Shown piece after piece: positions 46,585 through 56,792 of a stretch of 64,000 nt of DNA (its first letter is position 1; each line of letters opens with the position of its first letter). The notes under the pieces were generated by a model. That model had not been told where the DNA came from and did not search any database. It saw only the letters and a program-made list of their open reading frames with translations. The DNA lies in the NCBI GenBank assembly GCA_947585965.1, contig CANPXK010000004.1, positions 1-64,000 of the forward strand, in the 5' to 3' direction. A program made the translations under genes and the position numbers. Source of the DNA: an uncultured Clostridia bacterium (GTDB lineage: Bacteria; Bacillota; Clostridia; Oscillospirales; Acutalibacteraceae).

Positions 46585-47865
46585 ATGAAAAAATTTTTTT
46601 CCATGCTTCTGATTTTTGCGATGGCATTATCCTTCGCTGCCTGCGATGACAAGAAAGATAAACAAGAGGAATATGATGAAAATGCAATTACGATCATGGG
46701 AAAGAAGAGCGATCTTGCTAAAAGCTACATGACAAACATATTTGAACGGTACAAAGAATCTACGGGAAAAAATATAAACATCATTTCCATTGATGACTCG
46801 GATTACGAGACCGAAGCTGAAAGGCGATTTTCCGATGGGGAGACTCCGGATATCTTTATGCATTTCCATAATGCGGATCTCAACCGTTTTGATGTTGATA
46901 ATAATTTCTGTTATCTCAATGATGAGAATTGGGTGGGGGATCTTACGGACAGTGCCCGTTCCTATTGTACGGATGAAAAAGGTAATCTGCTCGGACTTCC
47001 ATATTGGGAGAGTTCGGTTTCGGGATGTTATTATAACAAAACACTATTTGACAGTCTTGGTCTGAAGCCCGCATCAACACAAGCAGAGTTTGATGCGTTA
47101 TGTCAGACACTTAGTGAAATCGGATATACACCTATATGCTGGCCCGCAGACGGATGTTCATGGATGATGCAGTTTGGTCTTGATCCCGTTTTTGCAGATG
47201 ATCCGTCAATACTCAGAAAGATAAATAATAATGAGATAAATTACTCTGACATTCCGCAGGTTGAAAATATGTTCAAGTGGATATCGGATGCTGCGGAAAA
47301 GGGTTGGTTCGGTGACAAATACCTCGAAACAGGAATGGAAGATATCAGTGATATAATGGGTTCGGGGGAGGCTGTAATGGTTTTTATATGGGACACATGG
47401 TTCTATACGGATCTCAAAGAGGGCAATGAATATTATGTGGATGATTTTGCCCTTATGCCTGTGTTTATGAATACTGTAGAAAACGGTACCTATGAGGGCG
47501 GAAATCTTAATATGATGATGGTGAATAAAAACAGCGATAAGAAGGAAGAAGCTTTGGATTTCCTTGAATTCTGTGCTGCTGAGGAAAACTACAATGCGGC
47601 TTTTGACGGAATTTCAACCGTAAGTTGTTTCAAAGGTCAGACAACAAATATTCAATCAGAGATGGTGACAGATGCAAGTGCATCAATAGCAAAGTGTGAG
47701 CGTGTATCTACTGCTGCAACGAGAATAATCGGCTACAGTGCCGATGAGGTTGCCTCGGCACTCAATAAGCTGTTCAAAAAGGAAATAAATGTATCCGAGT
47801 GTATTGACCTGATGGATAAATATCGTACAAAGGAGGCTGAAGCACAGGGAATTGAGGGCTTCTGA
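46585..47865 (+). CDS. Extracellular solute-binding lipoprotein
   Basis: This 426-residue protein has a lipoprotein signal ending SFAACDD, so it is anchored at the outer face. The rest is a type 1 sugar-family ABC solute-binding protein: FERYKESTGKNINI near the start, PDIFMHFHNADL, LGLPYWESSVSGCYYNK, and GEAVMVFIWDTW. No permease genes follow, so it may serve the adjacent hybrid kinase as a ligand-presenting protein and not a transporter, as seen with other Clostridia pairs. This pairing role is inferred from position. Confidence 0.85.
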   Translation: MKKFFSMLLIFAMALSFAACDDKKDKQEEYDENAITIMGKKSDLAKSYMTNIFERYKESTGKNINIISIDDSDYETEAERRFSDGETPDIFMHFHNADLNRFDVDNNFCYLNDENWVGDLTDSARSYCTDEKGNLLGLPYWESSVSGCYYNKTLFDSLGLKPASTQAEFDALCQTLSEIGYTPICWPADGCSWMMQFGLDPVFADDPSILRKINNNEINYSDIPQVENMFKWISDAAEKGWFGDKYLETGMEDISDIMGSGEAVMVFIWDTWFYTDLKEGNEYYVDDFALMPVFMNTVENGTYEGGNLNMMMVNKNSDKKEEALDFLEFCAAEENYNAAFDGISTVSCFKGQTTNIQSEMVTDASASIAKCERVSTAATRIIGYSADEVASALNKLFKKEINVSECIDLMDKYRTKEAEAQGIEGF

Positions 47866-48130
47866 AAAATTCAACGGTGCGGCGGACAATCAATGTATGT
47901 ATAAAGGGCTGGGGATTGAGTCTGTACTGCATAATCATGGGTTCCCGTATACTTTTCCGGAAATCGCTGCCGTTTTTTCTTGATATATCAGTATATGTAT
48001 GATAAAATTAAATCGTCGGACCGGAGAAAATGATGTTTTTATGAGATACTGTAATGCCGGTTGGAAATACTGATTTTCGTGGAATAAGAGAGGAAGGTGT
48101 TTATTATATTTAAAGTATATAATCAGCGGT

Positions 48131-48334
48131 TTGTATAATAATTACAGATATTTGTTGGGTTCCGATAAAATTACAACACAGGAAATGAATAAATACCATG
48201 ACATTTTTAATGAAAAACAGCAGCCGCAGAAATTACGGAATAGCATTTTCAAAAAGTTACATGGTAAAAAAGACGGAATATTAAATCTACATACTACATT
48301 GAAAAATTATCAAGGTTATCTGAAAGGAGAATAA
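48131..48334 (+). CDS. Small protein upstream of the NYN-like gene
   Basis: A possible 67-residue basic protein (YNNYRYLLGSDKITTQEM at the start, many Lys and Asn). It starts at TTG with no clear ribosome site and stops 2 bases before the next ATG, whose Shine-Dalgarno (AAAGGAG) lies in its last codons. The tight spacing supports translation. The start is uncertain and the family is not recognised. Confidence 0.4.
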   Translation: MYNNYRYLLGSDKITTQEMNKYHDIFNEKQQPQKLRNSIFKKLHGKKDGILNLHTTLKNYQGYLKGE

Positions 48335-48336
48335 TT

Positions 48337-49662
48337 ATGGGCAGATATACAAAAAGTATCGTATCTACAGTGGCATACATGATCGGGATCAAAAAACATA
48401 TTATTGAGGAAATTTGTTCTGATGAGTATGAGGATCTGAGTAAATTATATGAAAATAAAAATGCTACAATTATAAGGTATTTATGTAAGTTGAGGACAAG
48501 CCTGATGCTGAATTTCAAAAAAACCGATCAGGAGATGAAATATAATGTTACTAATATTGATAAGCTCCCTTGGTTTGACAGTGAAAATATAAAGCTGCTT
48601 ACGGATTGGGGAATTGATATTATTAAGTTAAACTATACAGCGGCAAAGTATATTGTATTATTCAATAAAATTATAAGTGAACAAATCGGAAACTGTCGGG
48701 AGTTGTTTCCGGAGTGGGTTAATTGGGAATATATAAAGGATATATTCGTTATTCCGAGATTCAATAATGAAAAGGTTACAAAAAATGAGTTCACTACGTA
48801 TATGGAGTTTATTCAGTGGTATCCTTATCAGTCGTATATACACTGGAAGCCCGGAGATTACGGTAATATACTGTATAATGACGGTAAATTTCTGAAAATT
48901 ATTTATGAACAGCATAATGATACCTTTGTCGGGAAATCCAACTATATTGATGCCGATGAAGAGATTAAGGAACGGATATATCAGTTTATAGACAGTTCCG
49001 AGGGGGTGGAGATTGTTGTTGATTGCGAAAACTCTAACCCATATAAACTGTGCGGCGTTTTGACAAGTCTTGACAGCGAAGTTGTTGCAAAAATCAAAAA
49101 GCTTATATTGTTTGATGATGTACATACAAACCCGGGTTGGGATCTGGTTGAAAGATTTATCAAAATACCCGTTCAGCATATCATGGTTGAGCGTGTCAAA
49201 GAGCAAAAATCACTTGTGGATATCAAAATGACGGCTACGGTATGCACCGAGCACTATAATAACAAAATATCTTCATTTATTTTGCTGTCAAGTGATTCTG
49301 ATTATTGGGGGTTGATATCATCACTGCAAACTGCGAAATTTCTTGTCATGTTTGAATACTCGAAGGTAAGCGAGGCGATAAGAAGAACACTTTCCGAACA
49401 TTCCGTATATCACTGTTCGATTGATGATTTCTGCGTTGGAAAAATTGACGAATTTAAACGTTTTGTTCTCTTTAATATTCTGAAAAAATATCTTCCGAAT
49501 ATCCTTGAATACAACGGCAGGGAGCTGGTGAGCAGAATATATGAAGAAGCAAGAATTTCTGCTGATCATTCGGAGCTGGACGGATTTTATAAAAAATATA
49601 TACAGACGTTGAAATTTACGGCGGATGATGAGGGAAATTTAGGTCTTGAGATAAATAAATAG
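48337..49662 (+). CDS. NYN/PIN-like domain protein
   Basis: The protein has 441 residues. An N-terminal ~200-residue helical region of unknown type is followed by a domain with the NYN/PIN nuclease pattern: EIVVDCENSNPYK (about 225-237), VDIKMTATVCTEHY (about 292-305) and ILLSSDSDYWGLI (about 313-325). Each supplies an Asp that could bind metal. NYN proteins are usually RNA-processing or toxin-type nucleases. It lies 2 bp after a small basic gene in an accessory region, so an anti-phage or RNA-related role is possible but unproven. Confidence 0.65.
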   Translation: MGRYTKSIVSTVAYMIGIKKHIIEEICSDEYEDLSKLYENKNATIIRYLCKLRTSLMLNFKKTDQEMKYNVTNIDKLPWFDSENIKLLTDWGIDIIKLNYTAAKYIVLFNKIISEQIGNCRELFPEWVNWEYIKDIFVIPRFNNEKVTKNEFTTYMEFIQWYPYQSYIHWKPGDYGNILYNDGKFLKIIYEQHNDTFVGKSNYIDADEEIKERIYQFIDSSEGVEIVVDCENSNPYKLCGVLTSLDSEVVAKIKKLILFDDVHTNPGWDLVERFIKIPVQHIMVERVKEQKSLVDIKMTATVCTEHYNNKISSFILLSSDSDYWGLISSLQTAKFLVMFEYSKVSEAIRRTLSEHSVYHCSIDDFCVGKIDEFKRFVLFNILKKYLPNILEYNGRELVSRIYEEARISADHSELDGFYKKYIQTLKFTADDEGNLGLEINK

Positions 49663-50072
49663 TATTAATTAATCGGGTTCCGGGTTGAGTTATGATACTT
49701 GACCCGGAGTCTGTTTTTTTTATACGGAAAATTATCCCTCGTATACAAATAGGGTTTAGTAAAGTACTGATTGTTAGTAATATATTATAAATAACAACTG
49801 CTCCCCCGAAAATGTTTTTGTTGGGGAGATTTTTACCGTTCAGTACAAATTTTATACAGATAACTCCATAGGGTATTGAAAAAAATTGATTTTAGCCGTA
49901 ATATAACATAAAATGGAGTTGCCAAAAATTATTACATTCGTAAAAAAGGCGGTGATTGCGATGTACACATTTGACAGCATGGTCAACCGACAAATAAAAT
50001 AAGTATATGACTTGTGCGGTTGGCAATTTTAAATTCCGGTCGGATTGGTTGTTTTTGAATTTGTGAAAGGAG
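49663..50072 (+). other. Intergenic region with two hairpins, 410 bp
   Basis: A terminator at 49680-49722 (CCGGGT/ACCCGG, then eight T) ends the NYN operon. A second hairpin CTCCCC/GGGGAG (49801-49828) followed by TTTTT resembles a terminator or attenuator. A 13-codon frame at 49962-50003 (Met-Tyr-Thr-Phe...) after GGCGGTGATTGCG could be a leader peptide. Its coding status is uncertain. Confidence 0.5.
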
Positions 50073-53000
50073 ATGTCTTACATGAAAGCTAAGAAGATAT
50101 TATCGTTTATACTTGTTGCGGCAATGATGTTATCGGTGTTGGTAATGCCTGTGGCGGCAGTGGAGGAAAATGAAGTTGTTGTGCATTATTATAATGAAAA
50201 CAACTGGGAAAACCCGTATATTTACTATTACAATGACGGCAATACACCGGTAAATTGACCGGGCGTTGCTATGAAAAATGATGGTGATAACTGGTACAGT
50301 TATACAATAAGTAATTTTGCCTCCGTGAAGGTGATTTTCAGCAATAACGGAGCGGATCAGTATCCCGGACAGAATGAAGAAGGTCTTACCGTTTCGGGTG
50401 AAAAATGGTATAAATCGGGGAACTTTTACAATCAGAATCCCGACCTGTCAAAAATAACTGTGCATTACTATAATGCAAACGGTTGGAGCAAACCGCATAT
50501 TTATTATTATACGGACAGTGCCAATCCCGTGACATGGTCCGGCGTTGCAATGACTTCGGACGGCAACGGCCGGTATTCGTATGATATTTACGGTTATGAC
50601 AGTGCAAAGGTGATTTTCAGCGACAACGGAAACAATCAGGATCCTGCACAGAATGAGTCGGGATATGATGTAAGCGGAGAAAAGTGGTACATAAACGGTC
50701 GGCTTTACGATAGTGAGCCGGACGGAATTACCGTACATTTCTACAATTATGATAATTGGAGCAATGTAAACATATATTATTACAGTGATGAAATTACAGG
50801 TTCCGATTGGACGGGTGTACCCATGTTTGCCGATGGTGACGGTTGGTACACATACAAAATCTACGGCTTAGAGGAAGCAAAGGTACTTTTCAATAACGGT
50901 GCCGGTATTCAGATACCGGGTGTTATGGAAAAAGGTTTCACGGTTTCTGATGAGATGTGGTACAGAAACGGAACATGGACAAAGGAGCGTCCGGAGGAAA
51001 TAACCGTATATTTCTATAAGCCGGACAACTGGTCGGTACCGAACATTTACTATTATCTCAATGATAATGATACAGGCCCTGTATGGCCGGGCGAGGCTAT
51101 GGTTAAGTTAAGTGATGATGAAACTATTGCCAACTGGTATATGTACACTATAACCAAATATTCCTCTGCTAAGGTTATGTTTAATGATGGAAATAACCAA
51201 ATCCCGGGACAGAACGAGCCGGGTCTTGACGCAAGCGGAATAATGTGGTATAAAGATGGTATATGGTGTGACAGTGAAACTGATACGGACGGAGACGAAC
51301 TGCCGGATTACGGTGAGTTGGTTCTTGGCACGGATATCAACAAGACCGATACTGACGGGGATCTTTTGCCTGACGGATATGAAGTGAATACACTTGGCAC
51401 AGATCCGACAAAAGCCGACAGTGACGATAATAATGTGAGTGATTCGGATGAGGATGCGGACAAGGATAAACTCACTAATTATGAAGAATATAAAAATGGG
51501 ACAAATCCTATTCTTGAAGATACGGATGATGATAATCTTAGTGACTATGATGAGCTTAACACCTACGGAACAGAGCCGACAAAGCCTGATACGGACGGTG
51601 ACGGGGCAAGTGACGGTTGGGAAATCGAGAACGGCTTTGACCCATTGACATACAATGATAAATTTTATGTTGAGTCTGAATGCACAGACAAAGATAATAG
51701 TTTATCTGCAAAGGTCACAGGATCATTGAGCGGAGAGCAGGCTGAATTTTTATCAAGCGAATTTCAGGACGATACATTCAATATAAATTCGACCATTCCC
51801 GGATATATTGGAAAGGCAGTTGAGCTTACAACAGAGGGTGAGGTTGACAGTGCAGTATTATCATTTACATTCGATGAAAATTTATTGAATGATAAAGATT
51901 TCATTCCGGTGATTTACTACTACAACGAAGAAACACAGCTTCTCGAAGAGCTTGAAACAAGCGTGGAGGGGAATATTGCAACGGCACAGCTCGAACATTT
52001 CTCGACCTATATACTGCTTAATAAAACTAAATTCGAGGAGGTTTGGAACACAGATATAAAGGCTCCCGATGAAGATGGTACCGGTGTTAAGAATTTGAGG
52101 ATTGCCTTTGTGGTAGATTGTTCCAGCAGCATGAGCGGCTCAAAATTAAATACAACAAAGGAAGTATTGAAATCGTTTGCCGATGTTTTAGGTGATGATG
52201 ATGAATTTTCTATGATAAAATTTGAGTATAGTTCATCAGTTGTTTGTGGGTTGACAAAAGATAAAAATTTGTTGAGGAATTCTATTGACAGTTTGTATGC
52301 AAGGGGTGGCACTGCCATTTATACAGGAATTGATGAGGCAATACAGATGTTGGTGCCGGTCAAAGATAAGAATTATCAAAATACAATAATAGTTATAACT
52401 GATGGCTTTGATGAACCTCACACAACGTATGAGAACCAATATTCATCATTAGTAAATACTGCAAATGAGAATGATATAACCATTTATGCGGTTGGCATAG
52501 GAAGTGTTGACAAATCAATCCTAACAAAGGTAACAGAAAATACAAACGGTAAATATTATCATGCAGATGATGTTTCGGATTTAGAAGAAAATTTTGAAAA
52601 TGTAAAAGAAGAAACAATTGACTATAATACCGATTCAAATAGTGATGGTATATCCGATTATTATACCAAGAAGCTTATAAGCGGTGAGCTGCGGTATGGT
52701 TCCGGCGCTAAAACGTATGTATTTACAGTACCGGAGGAAAATAGTCAAAGACCTGCAACTTATGAAGAAGTACAGGGAAATAATGACTTTGATGGTGACG
52801 GGCTTAAAAACGGAGATGAGGTAAGCGTTCTGGTAGAAAAACCATATAACAGACCTTATCTTTGGGTCAAATCTTTCCCGGATAGTGAGGATAGTGATGG
52901 AGATATTGTGCAGGATTGTTGTGACGAAAATCCTATACATAGTGATTATACAGGATTAAAATCTAATTATATTTCTGTAAAATATGGTAGTTGGGACAGC

Positions 53001-53753
53001 TATGGTGGCGATCAGGGTAAATTCACTGAGAATGGAGCTTTTTTTAATTATGGTTGCGGCTTGATTGCATTTACCGACATAGTACTTTACTTGTTGATAA
53101 ATAATGAAACATTTGTTAATAAAGATTTGTTGAACGAATTATATTCGGTAGGGGGGATTGCTGAAGGAGGTGCGTTAAATCGAGAGTCTTATTACCAAAT
53201 ATTAGAAAAATTCAATGAAATGTTTTTTAAGATTAAAAATCATGGTGTTCCCATAAATGATCTTATTAACGGATTTAATGACTTGTCAAGTCTTTATGAT
53301 TGGAATCTGTCAGCCGAATGGAATGGTAATATACATCCGAATGAATATCTTAAACCTGAGATAATAGAATCTCAGTTAAAAATGGATATACCTATGGTGT
53401 TAAATATAGCTTCGGATTATAAAAATGAGTATAACTACCCAAATAATTGTGGTCCGGAATTGAGTGTGAAATTATATTTAACAAGATTACCTCATTTTTG
53501 TGGTAAGGAGTATGCAGTAAGTTCAGTTCCAGTGAGTAAACATTATGTTGTGATTACAGGAATTATAAGAAATGGTTCTGATATTTGGTTGGAAGTATCT
53601 AGCAATGGTGTAAAGAATTATATCAACTATAATGATTATTTGTATTATACCAAGTATCAGTACGAGTTGCCAAAATTCTTTTTACTGAACAGAGATTATA
53701 AATATGAAAATAACATACTGATATTGAAAGAAATTAAGCGTAGTTATTTTTAA
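50073..53753 (+). pseudogene. Secreted CBM26-VWA-C39-like surface protein, interrupted by TGA
   Basis: After a signal peptide come four ~90-residue starch-binding modules (CBM25/26 type; each with a YYN...W...IYYY pattern). Calcium-binding DxDxDG repeats follow, then a VWA domain with MIDAS DCSSSMS, a second DxDGD region, and a C-terminal C39-like papain fold (Cys in FNYGCGLIAF, His in KHYVVITG). An in-frame TGA at 50256-50258 falls at a conserved Trp of module 1 (PVTWSGVAM in module 2). The frame is otherwise open for 1160 codons. TGA works as a stop elsewhere in the window, so this is probably a nonsense mutation. Confidence 0.75.
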
Positions 53754-53770
53754 GCAAAGGGTGAATGGAT

Positions 53771-54580
53771 ATGCCAAAAAAAAATAAAAAGAAAATATTA
53801 AAAACTGTATTATTTATCTTGGCATGTATACCTGCTGCAATATTAATAATCAATTACATATTGGACACAGAGGACAGAAATTTCAGGAATTATGTTTATT
53901 CTGGAATGTCGAAGCTTTACGATAATGTTGAGTTTGAAGAAATAAAAATATTTCCGCGAGAAGAAGATCCTGCTCATTATGAGTTATTAATACGCTTTAC
54001 TGCCGGTTACCCTGTTAATACAAATGATAGTTATGGTGATATCGTATATGATGATTCTATGAAAGATATAAAAGCCATGGCAGATCTCTGGAAAATTTGT
54101 ATGGATTATATAGAGAAGAACAAAGAAAGTAAATTTTCTGAAGTATCTTCGATTATGTTATCCGGAGCAGGAGACAGGAGATATAATGTTGCTGTATTTG
54201 ATGCACAATACGATGAAAAATTCAGAGTTAGTGAGGATGATGTTTTATTCAAAAACAATGATAATAAATTGGACAAACTCACTTTAAACTATGCCTTGCC
54301 TCCTTATGTGCCAATGGATGCTCTGCTCATATATTTTTCTGATTGCAAGCAGATTGATGTATTTTTGATAGACGGATCGAATCCGGAAGAGGTCTATAAT
54401 AGTTGCCGTTTTGATGAATTTGAAAATCTGAAATGTCTTAGTTTTCAGATAGAGTCACCGGATTATAGTGATGATTATTGGTATGATGAGGAAGAACGTC
54501 AGAAATTATTGGATATAATAAAAGGACAGCTTTCTCCGGATTGTCGTTTAGTCTGGTATGATGAACTTATAATAAAATAA
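53771..54580 (+). CDS. Membrane-anchored protein of unknown function
   Basis: This protein of about 269 residues has a Lys-rich start, one membrane helix (about residues 11-29) and an extracytoplasmic acidic domain. The ATG at 53771, 8 bases after AAAGGGTG, is preferred to that at 53765. It follows the large surface protein by 17 bp, so it may be co-expressed with it and act as its partner or immunity/anchor protein. That is positional inference; no family was recognised. Confidence 0.55.
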   Translation: MPKKNKKKILKTVLFILACIPAAILIINYILDTEDRNFRNYVYSGMSKLYDNVEFEEIKIFPREEDPAHYELLIRFTAGYPVNTNDSYGDIVYDDSMKDIKAMADLWKICMDYIEKNKESKFSEVSSIMLSGAGDRRYNVAVFDAQYDEKFRVSEDDVLFKNNDNKLDKLTLNYALPPYVPMDALLIYFSDCKQIDVFLIDGSNPEEVYNSCRFDEFENLKCLSFQIESPDYSDDYWYDEEERQKLLDIIKGQLSPDCRLVWYDELIIK

Positions 54581-54602
54581 TAAAATGGTAAAACATATCC
54601 GG

Positions 54603-54627
54603 GTGGGGATGCCGCCAACATCCCCAC
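54603..54627 (+). terminator. Hairpin after the membrane-anchored protein gene
   Basis: A 9 bp stem GTGGGGATG / CATCCCCAC with loop CCGCCAA. There is no T-run, so termination is uncertain. Confidence 0.45.
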
Positions 54628-54688
54628 ATTGCTTTGGCAAGAAAGAAAAATGTTGATGAAATACAGAAACAAATATTGACATTTGCTA

Positions 54689-54806
54689 AATAATGTGGTA
54701 TAAAGATGGTATATGGTGTGACAGTGAAACGGACACGGACGGAGACGAGCTGCCGGATTGCGGCGAGTTGGTTCTCGGCACGGATATCAACAAGACCGAT
54801 ACTGAC
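54689..54806 (+). pseudogene. Relic of the surface-protein gene (118 bp)
   Basis: It matches 51239-51356 of the surface-protein gene with about six differences in 118 bases and no gaps, covering the end of starch-binding module 4 and the first calcium repeat (WCDSETDTDGDELPD). It has no start signals and runs into a stop soon after the match ends. It shows that a second, slightly diverged copy of the large gene once lay here and was lost by recombination. Confidence 0.85.
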
Positions 54807-54895
54807 TATAAATAGAATTTTCGCATATTTTTCCGATCTTGTTGTGTCCGGTTTTGTTATAAGTTTTATAGATTTATTGTGAGGAAGTGTTAAAT

Positions 54896-55489
54896 ATGTC
54901 GGAAATTATTAAAAATGGTACTGTAAATTATGATATGGATTACATTAATGAACGGAGGAAAGCATCTATACTAATGTCTATTGCGGACATTTTATTGGCA
55001 ATACAGGCACTTTGTTTATTAATTTGGGTGTTATGCGGGCTGATTCATGTTTTTATAGTTGACTCCGATATACCAACCTATCAGCTTATCTGTATGATTA
55101 TTGCATTACTCGGTGTGAGTATTGTGATACCTCTTTGTATAGTGTTTTTATACGGAAAGATTTTGAGTTGTATTGTATCTAAACATGATATTAATAACAG
55201 AAATATCATTAAGGTAAAATTAAAGTCAAACGAATACAGTGCAAAATACATTGATTCAATGTCCAGTTTTAAGAAGAAGAATGATAGTTATGATGTTTGT
55301 GTTACTATACGTATGAGAAAGGATAATGATAAACCTATACCAAAGCATTTCTTATTCAACACTGTCGTTCTTGCCGGTGCAATTCGGAAAAACAAAATAG
55401 TTTATTATCATCATGAAACAATAATAGTAACATATTTGAAAGATTCAAAATTTATTATTGATGTTTCAAGCTTAAATCTTGACGACTGA
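54896..55489 (+). CDS. Two-helix membrane protein of unknown function
   Basis: The protein has 197 residues with two membrane helices (about 28-55 and 66-92) and a C-terminal cytoplasmic or external domain that is rich in Lys and beta-strand pattern. The ATG at 54896 follows GAGGAAGTG by 8 bases. It lies among unknown membrane proteins in an accessory region. I do not recognise it. Confidence 0.55.
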   Translation: MSEIIKNGTVNYDMDYINERRKASILMSIADILLAIQALCLLIWVLCGLIHVFIVDSDIPTYQLICMIIALLGVSIVIPLCIVFLYGKILSCIVSKHDINNRNIIKVKLKSNEYSAKYIDSMSSFKKKNDSYDVCVTIRMRKDNDKPIPKHFLFNTVVLAGAIRKNKIVYYHHETIIVTYLKDSKFIIDVSSLNLDD

Positions 55490-55888
55490 CCTTGGGTAAG
55501 TATATAGAGATGCGGGATATATTGCTTCCATGACAATACATATGGATACCTTCTGCAAGAATTAAAACTACAAATTTTAGTAGTCTATTCAGATTTTTTC
55601 ACTGCTGACACGATTCAATATTCGAGTATCGTTATGATGATGTTGTACCGAGCGTGTCGGCAGTAATGCATGGTGAGCAGGCAGAAAACCTTGGTATTGA
55701 GCAGATTACGGATAATCAGTGCTATGTCAATAAGAGAACCGGACTTGTTGTAAATTTTGAGTCCGAAAAAGGGAGGAGAAGCGTCCTTCCTGAATTATGT
55801 AGACACGTATTTAGAGTTTCTATATTACATATCGCAGGGAAAACGAGAAAGTTGAGATAATAGTTCATAGTAAGAAAGTGGTGAAATT
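55490..55888 (+). pseudogene. Possible gene remnant (399 bp gap)
   Basis: A 68-codon frame from GTG 55654 continues upstream without a start as far as about 55608 (IFEYRYDDVVPSVSAVMHG), with no ribosome site. The readable stretch (GEQAENLGIEQITDNQCYVNKRTGLVV) looks protein-like. It may be the remains of a gene whose 5' part is gone. Confidence is low, and the rest of the gap shows nothing. Confidence 0.35.
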
Positions 55889-56557
55889 ATGGAGATCAAA
55901 AAGATTTTTCGTATAATATTAATAGTAGTTTTGGGACTTCTGATTTTATTTACTGTTCTGATTGTACTGCTCATAGCAACACCCTTGCCATACTATCTTA
56001 CTTCAACTGTAGGTAGCATAGAATCAATATTAGAGGACAGGTATAATATTGATTTTGAGTTTATCGGTTCTGAATTCAAAGATTTGCCTGATTATGAGGT
56101 AGATCCAATTAAGCCCAACTTTTTAAGGGTTAAAGTGAATGGGAAGAATTCAAAGGTTTATTATTTCAGACCGGTAGGAAATGAAGAAATTACCATAACA
56201 ACAACGTATGGGATTGCTGAGAATAATATGATCGCTCCTCTTCAGTACAGTGAGTGGGTCTGGGACGATTACGAGCTTGTGCTGAAGCAATACCTGGAAA
56301 AAGAAGAAAAACAACTTATCGGTGATTTCAATTCCTTAAATCTCGTTGTGACAGAAAATAATATTACGGAAATAGCCGAAAAAATATACAAACTGCAGGA
56401 TACGATTTGTAAGGAATATTCAAAATATGGGATAGAACGTGAGGGACACAAATATATTGCCAGGCTTCATATTAAAACGGATAAATTTGATGGGTATATT
56501 ACATTCTCTGATCACGATAAAAGCAAAATATTGAAGTATCTTGGTGATAATCTTTAG
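55889..56557 (+). CDS. Membrane-anchored protein of unknown function
   Basis: This 222-residue protein has a short basic N-terminus (MEIKKIFR) and one strong membrane helix (about 9-32). A soluble extracytoplasmic domain without cysteines follows. The start is preceded by AAGTGGTGAAATT. Its plan (Lys-rich start, one helix, acidic domain) resembles the protein at 53771-54580, though sequence similarity is not obvious by eye. It is the last gene before the att site. Confidence 0.55.
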   Translation: MEIKKIFRIILIVVLGLLILFTVLIVLLIATPLPYYLTSTVGSIESILEDRYNIDFEFIGSEFKDLPDYEVDPIKPNFLRVKVNGKNSKVYYFRPVGNEEITITTTYGIAENNMIAPLQYSEWVWDDYELVLKQYLEKEEKQLIGDFNSLNLVVTENNITEIAEKIYKLQDTICKEYSKYGIEREGHKYIARLHIKTDKFDGYITFSDHDKSKILKYLGDNL

Positions 56558-56792
56558 GGCAACACCGAATAAATCAAGAAATAATAAGAAACAAAAAGAA
56601 AACACCCGGCAAATAATCCGAGTGAGCAATAAGTATCCTGTGGTTGTTTGTCAAGCGGCAAAGCAAGATTTTATTTATTTTTATTCAGGGGTAGTACCCT
56701 GAAACGGGTAGTCATTATATAAAATCGTTGCCGTTCTCCAATCTGGTAACAGAGAAGAGGCGTGCAGATATGTCCCTCTTAGTATCCTTCAT
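56558..56792. other. Gene-free stretch before the element, 235 bp
   Basis: No gene is seen. CAGGGGTAGTACCCTG (56683-56698) is a small hairpin. From about 56735 the sequence resembles the nexus of the tracr region (TTCTC...GGTAAC...GAGAAGAGG), continuing into the repeat copy listed next. Confidence 0.45.

Noticed and set aside
50256-50258. TGA read as tryptophan or selenocysteine
   Set aside because: TGA ends many genes here (for example at 1705 and 56854 on the minus strand), and no selenocysteine insertion hairpin is obvious. A nonsense mutation is simpler.
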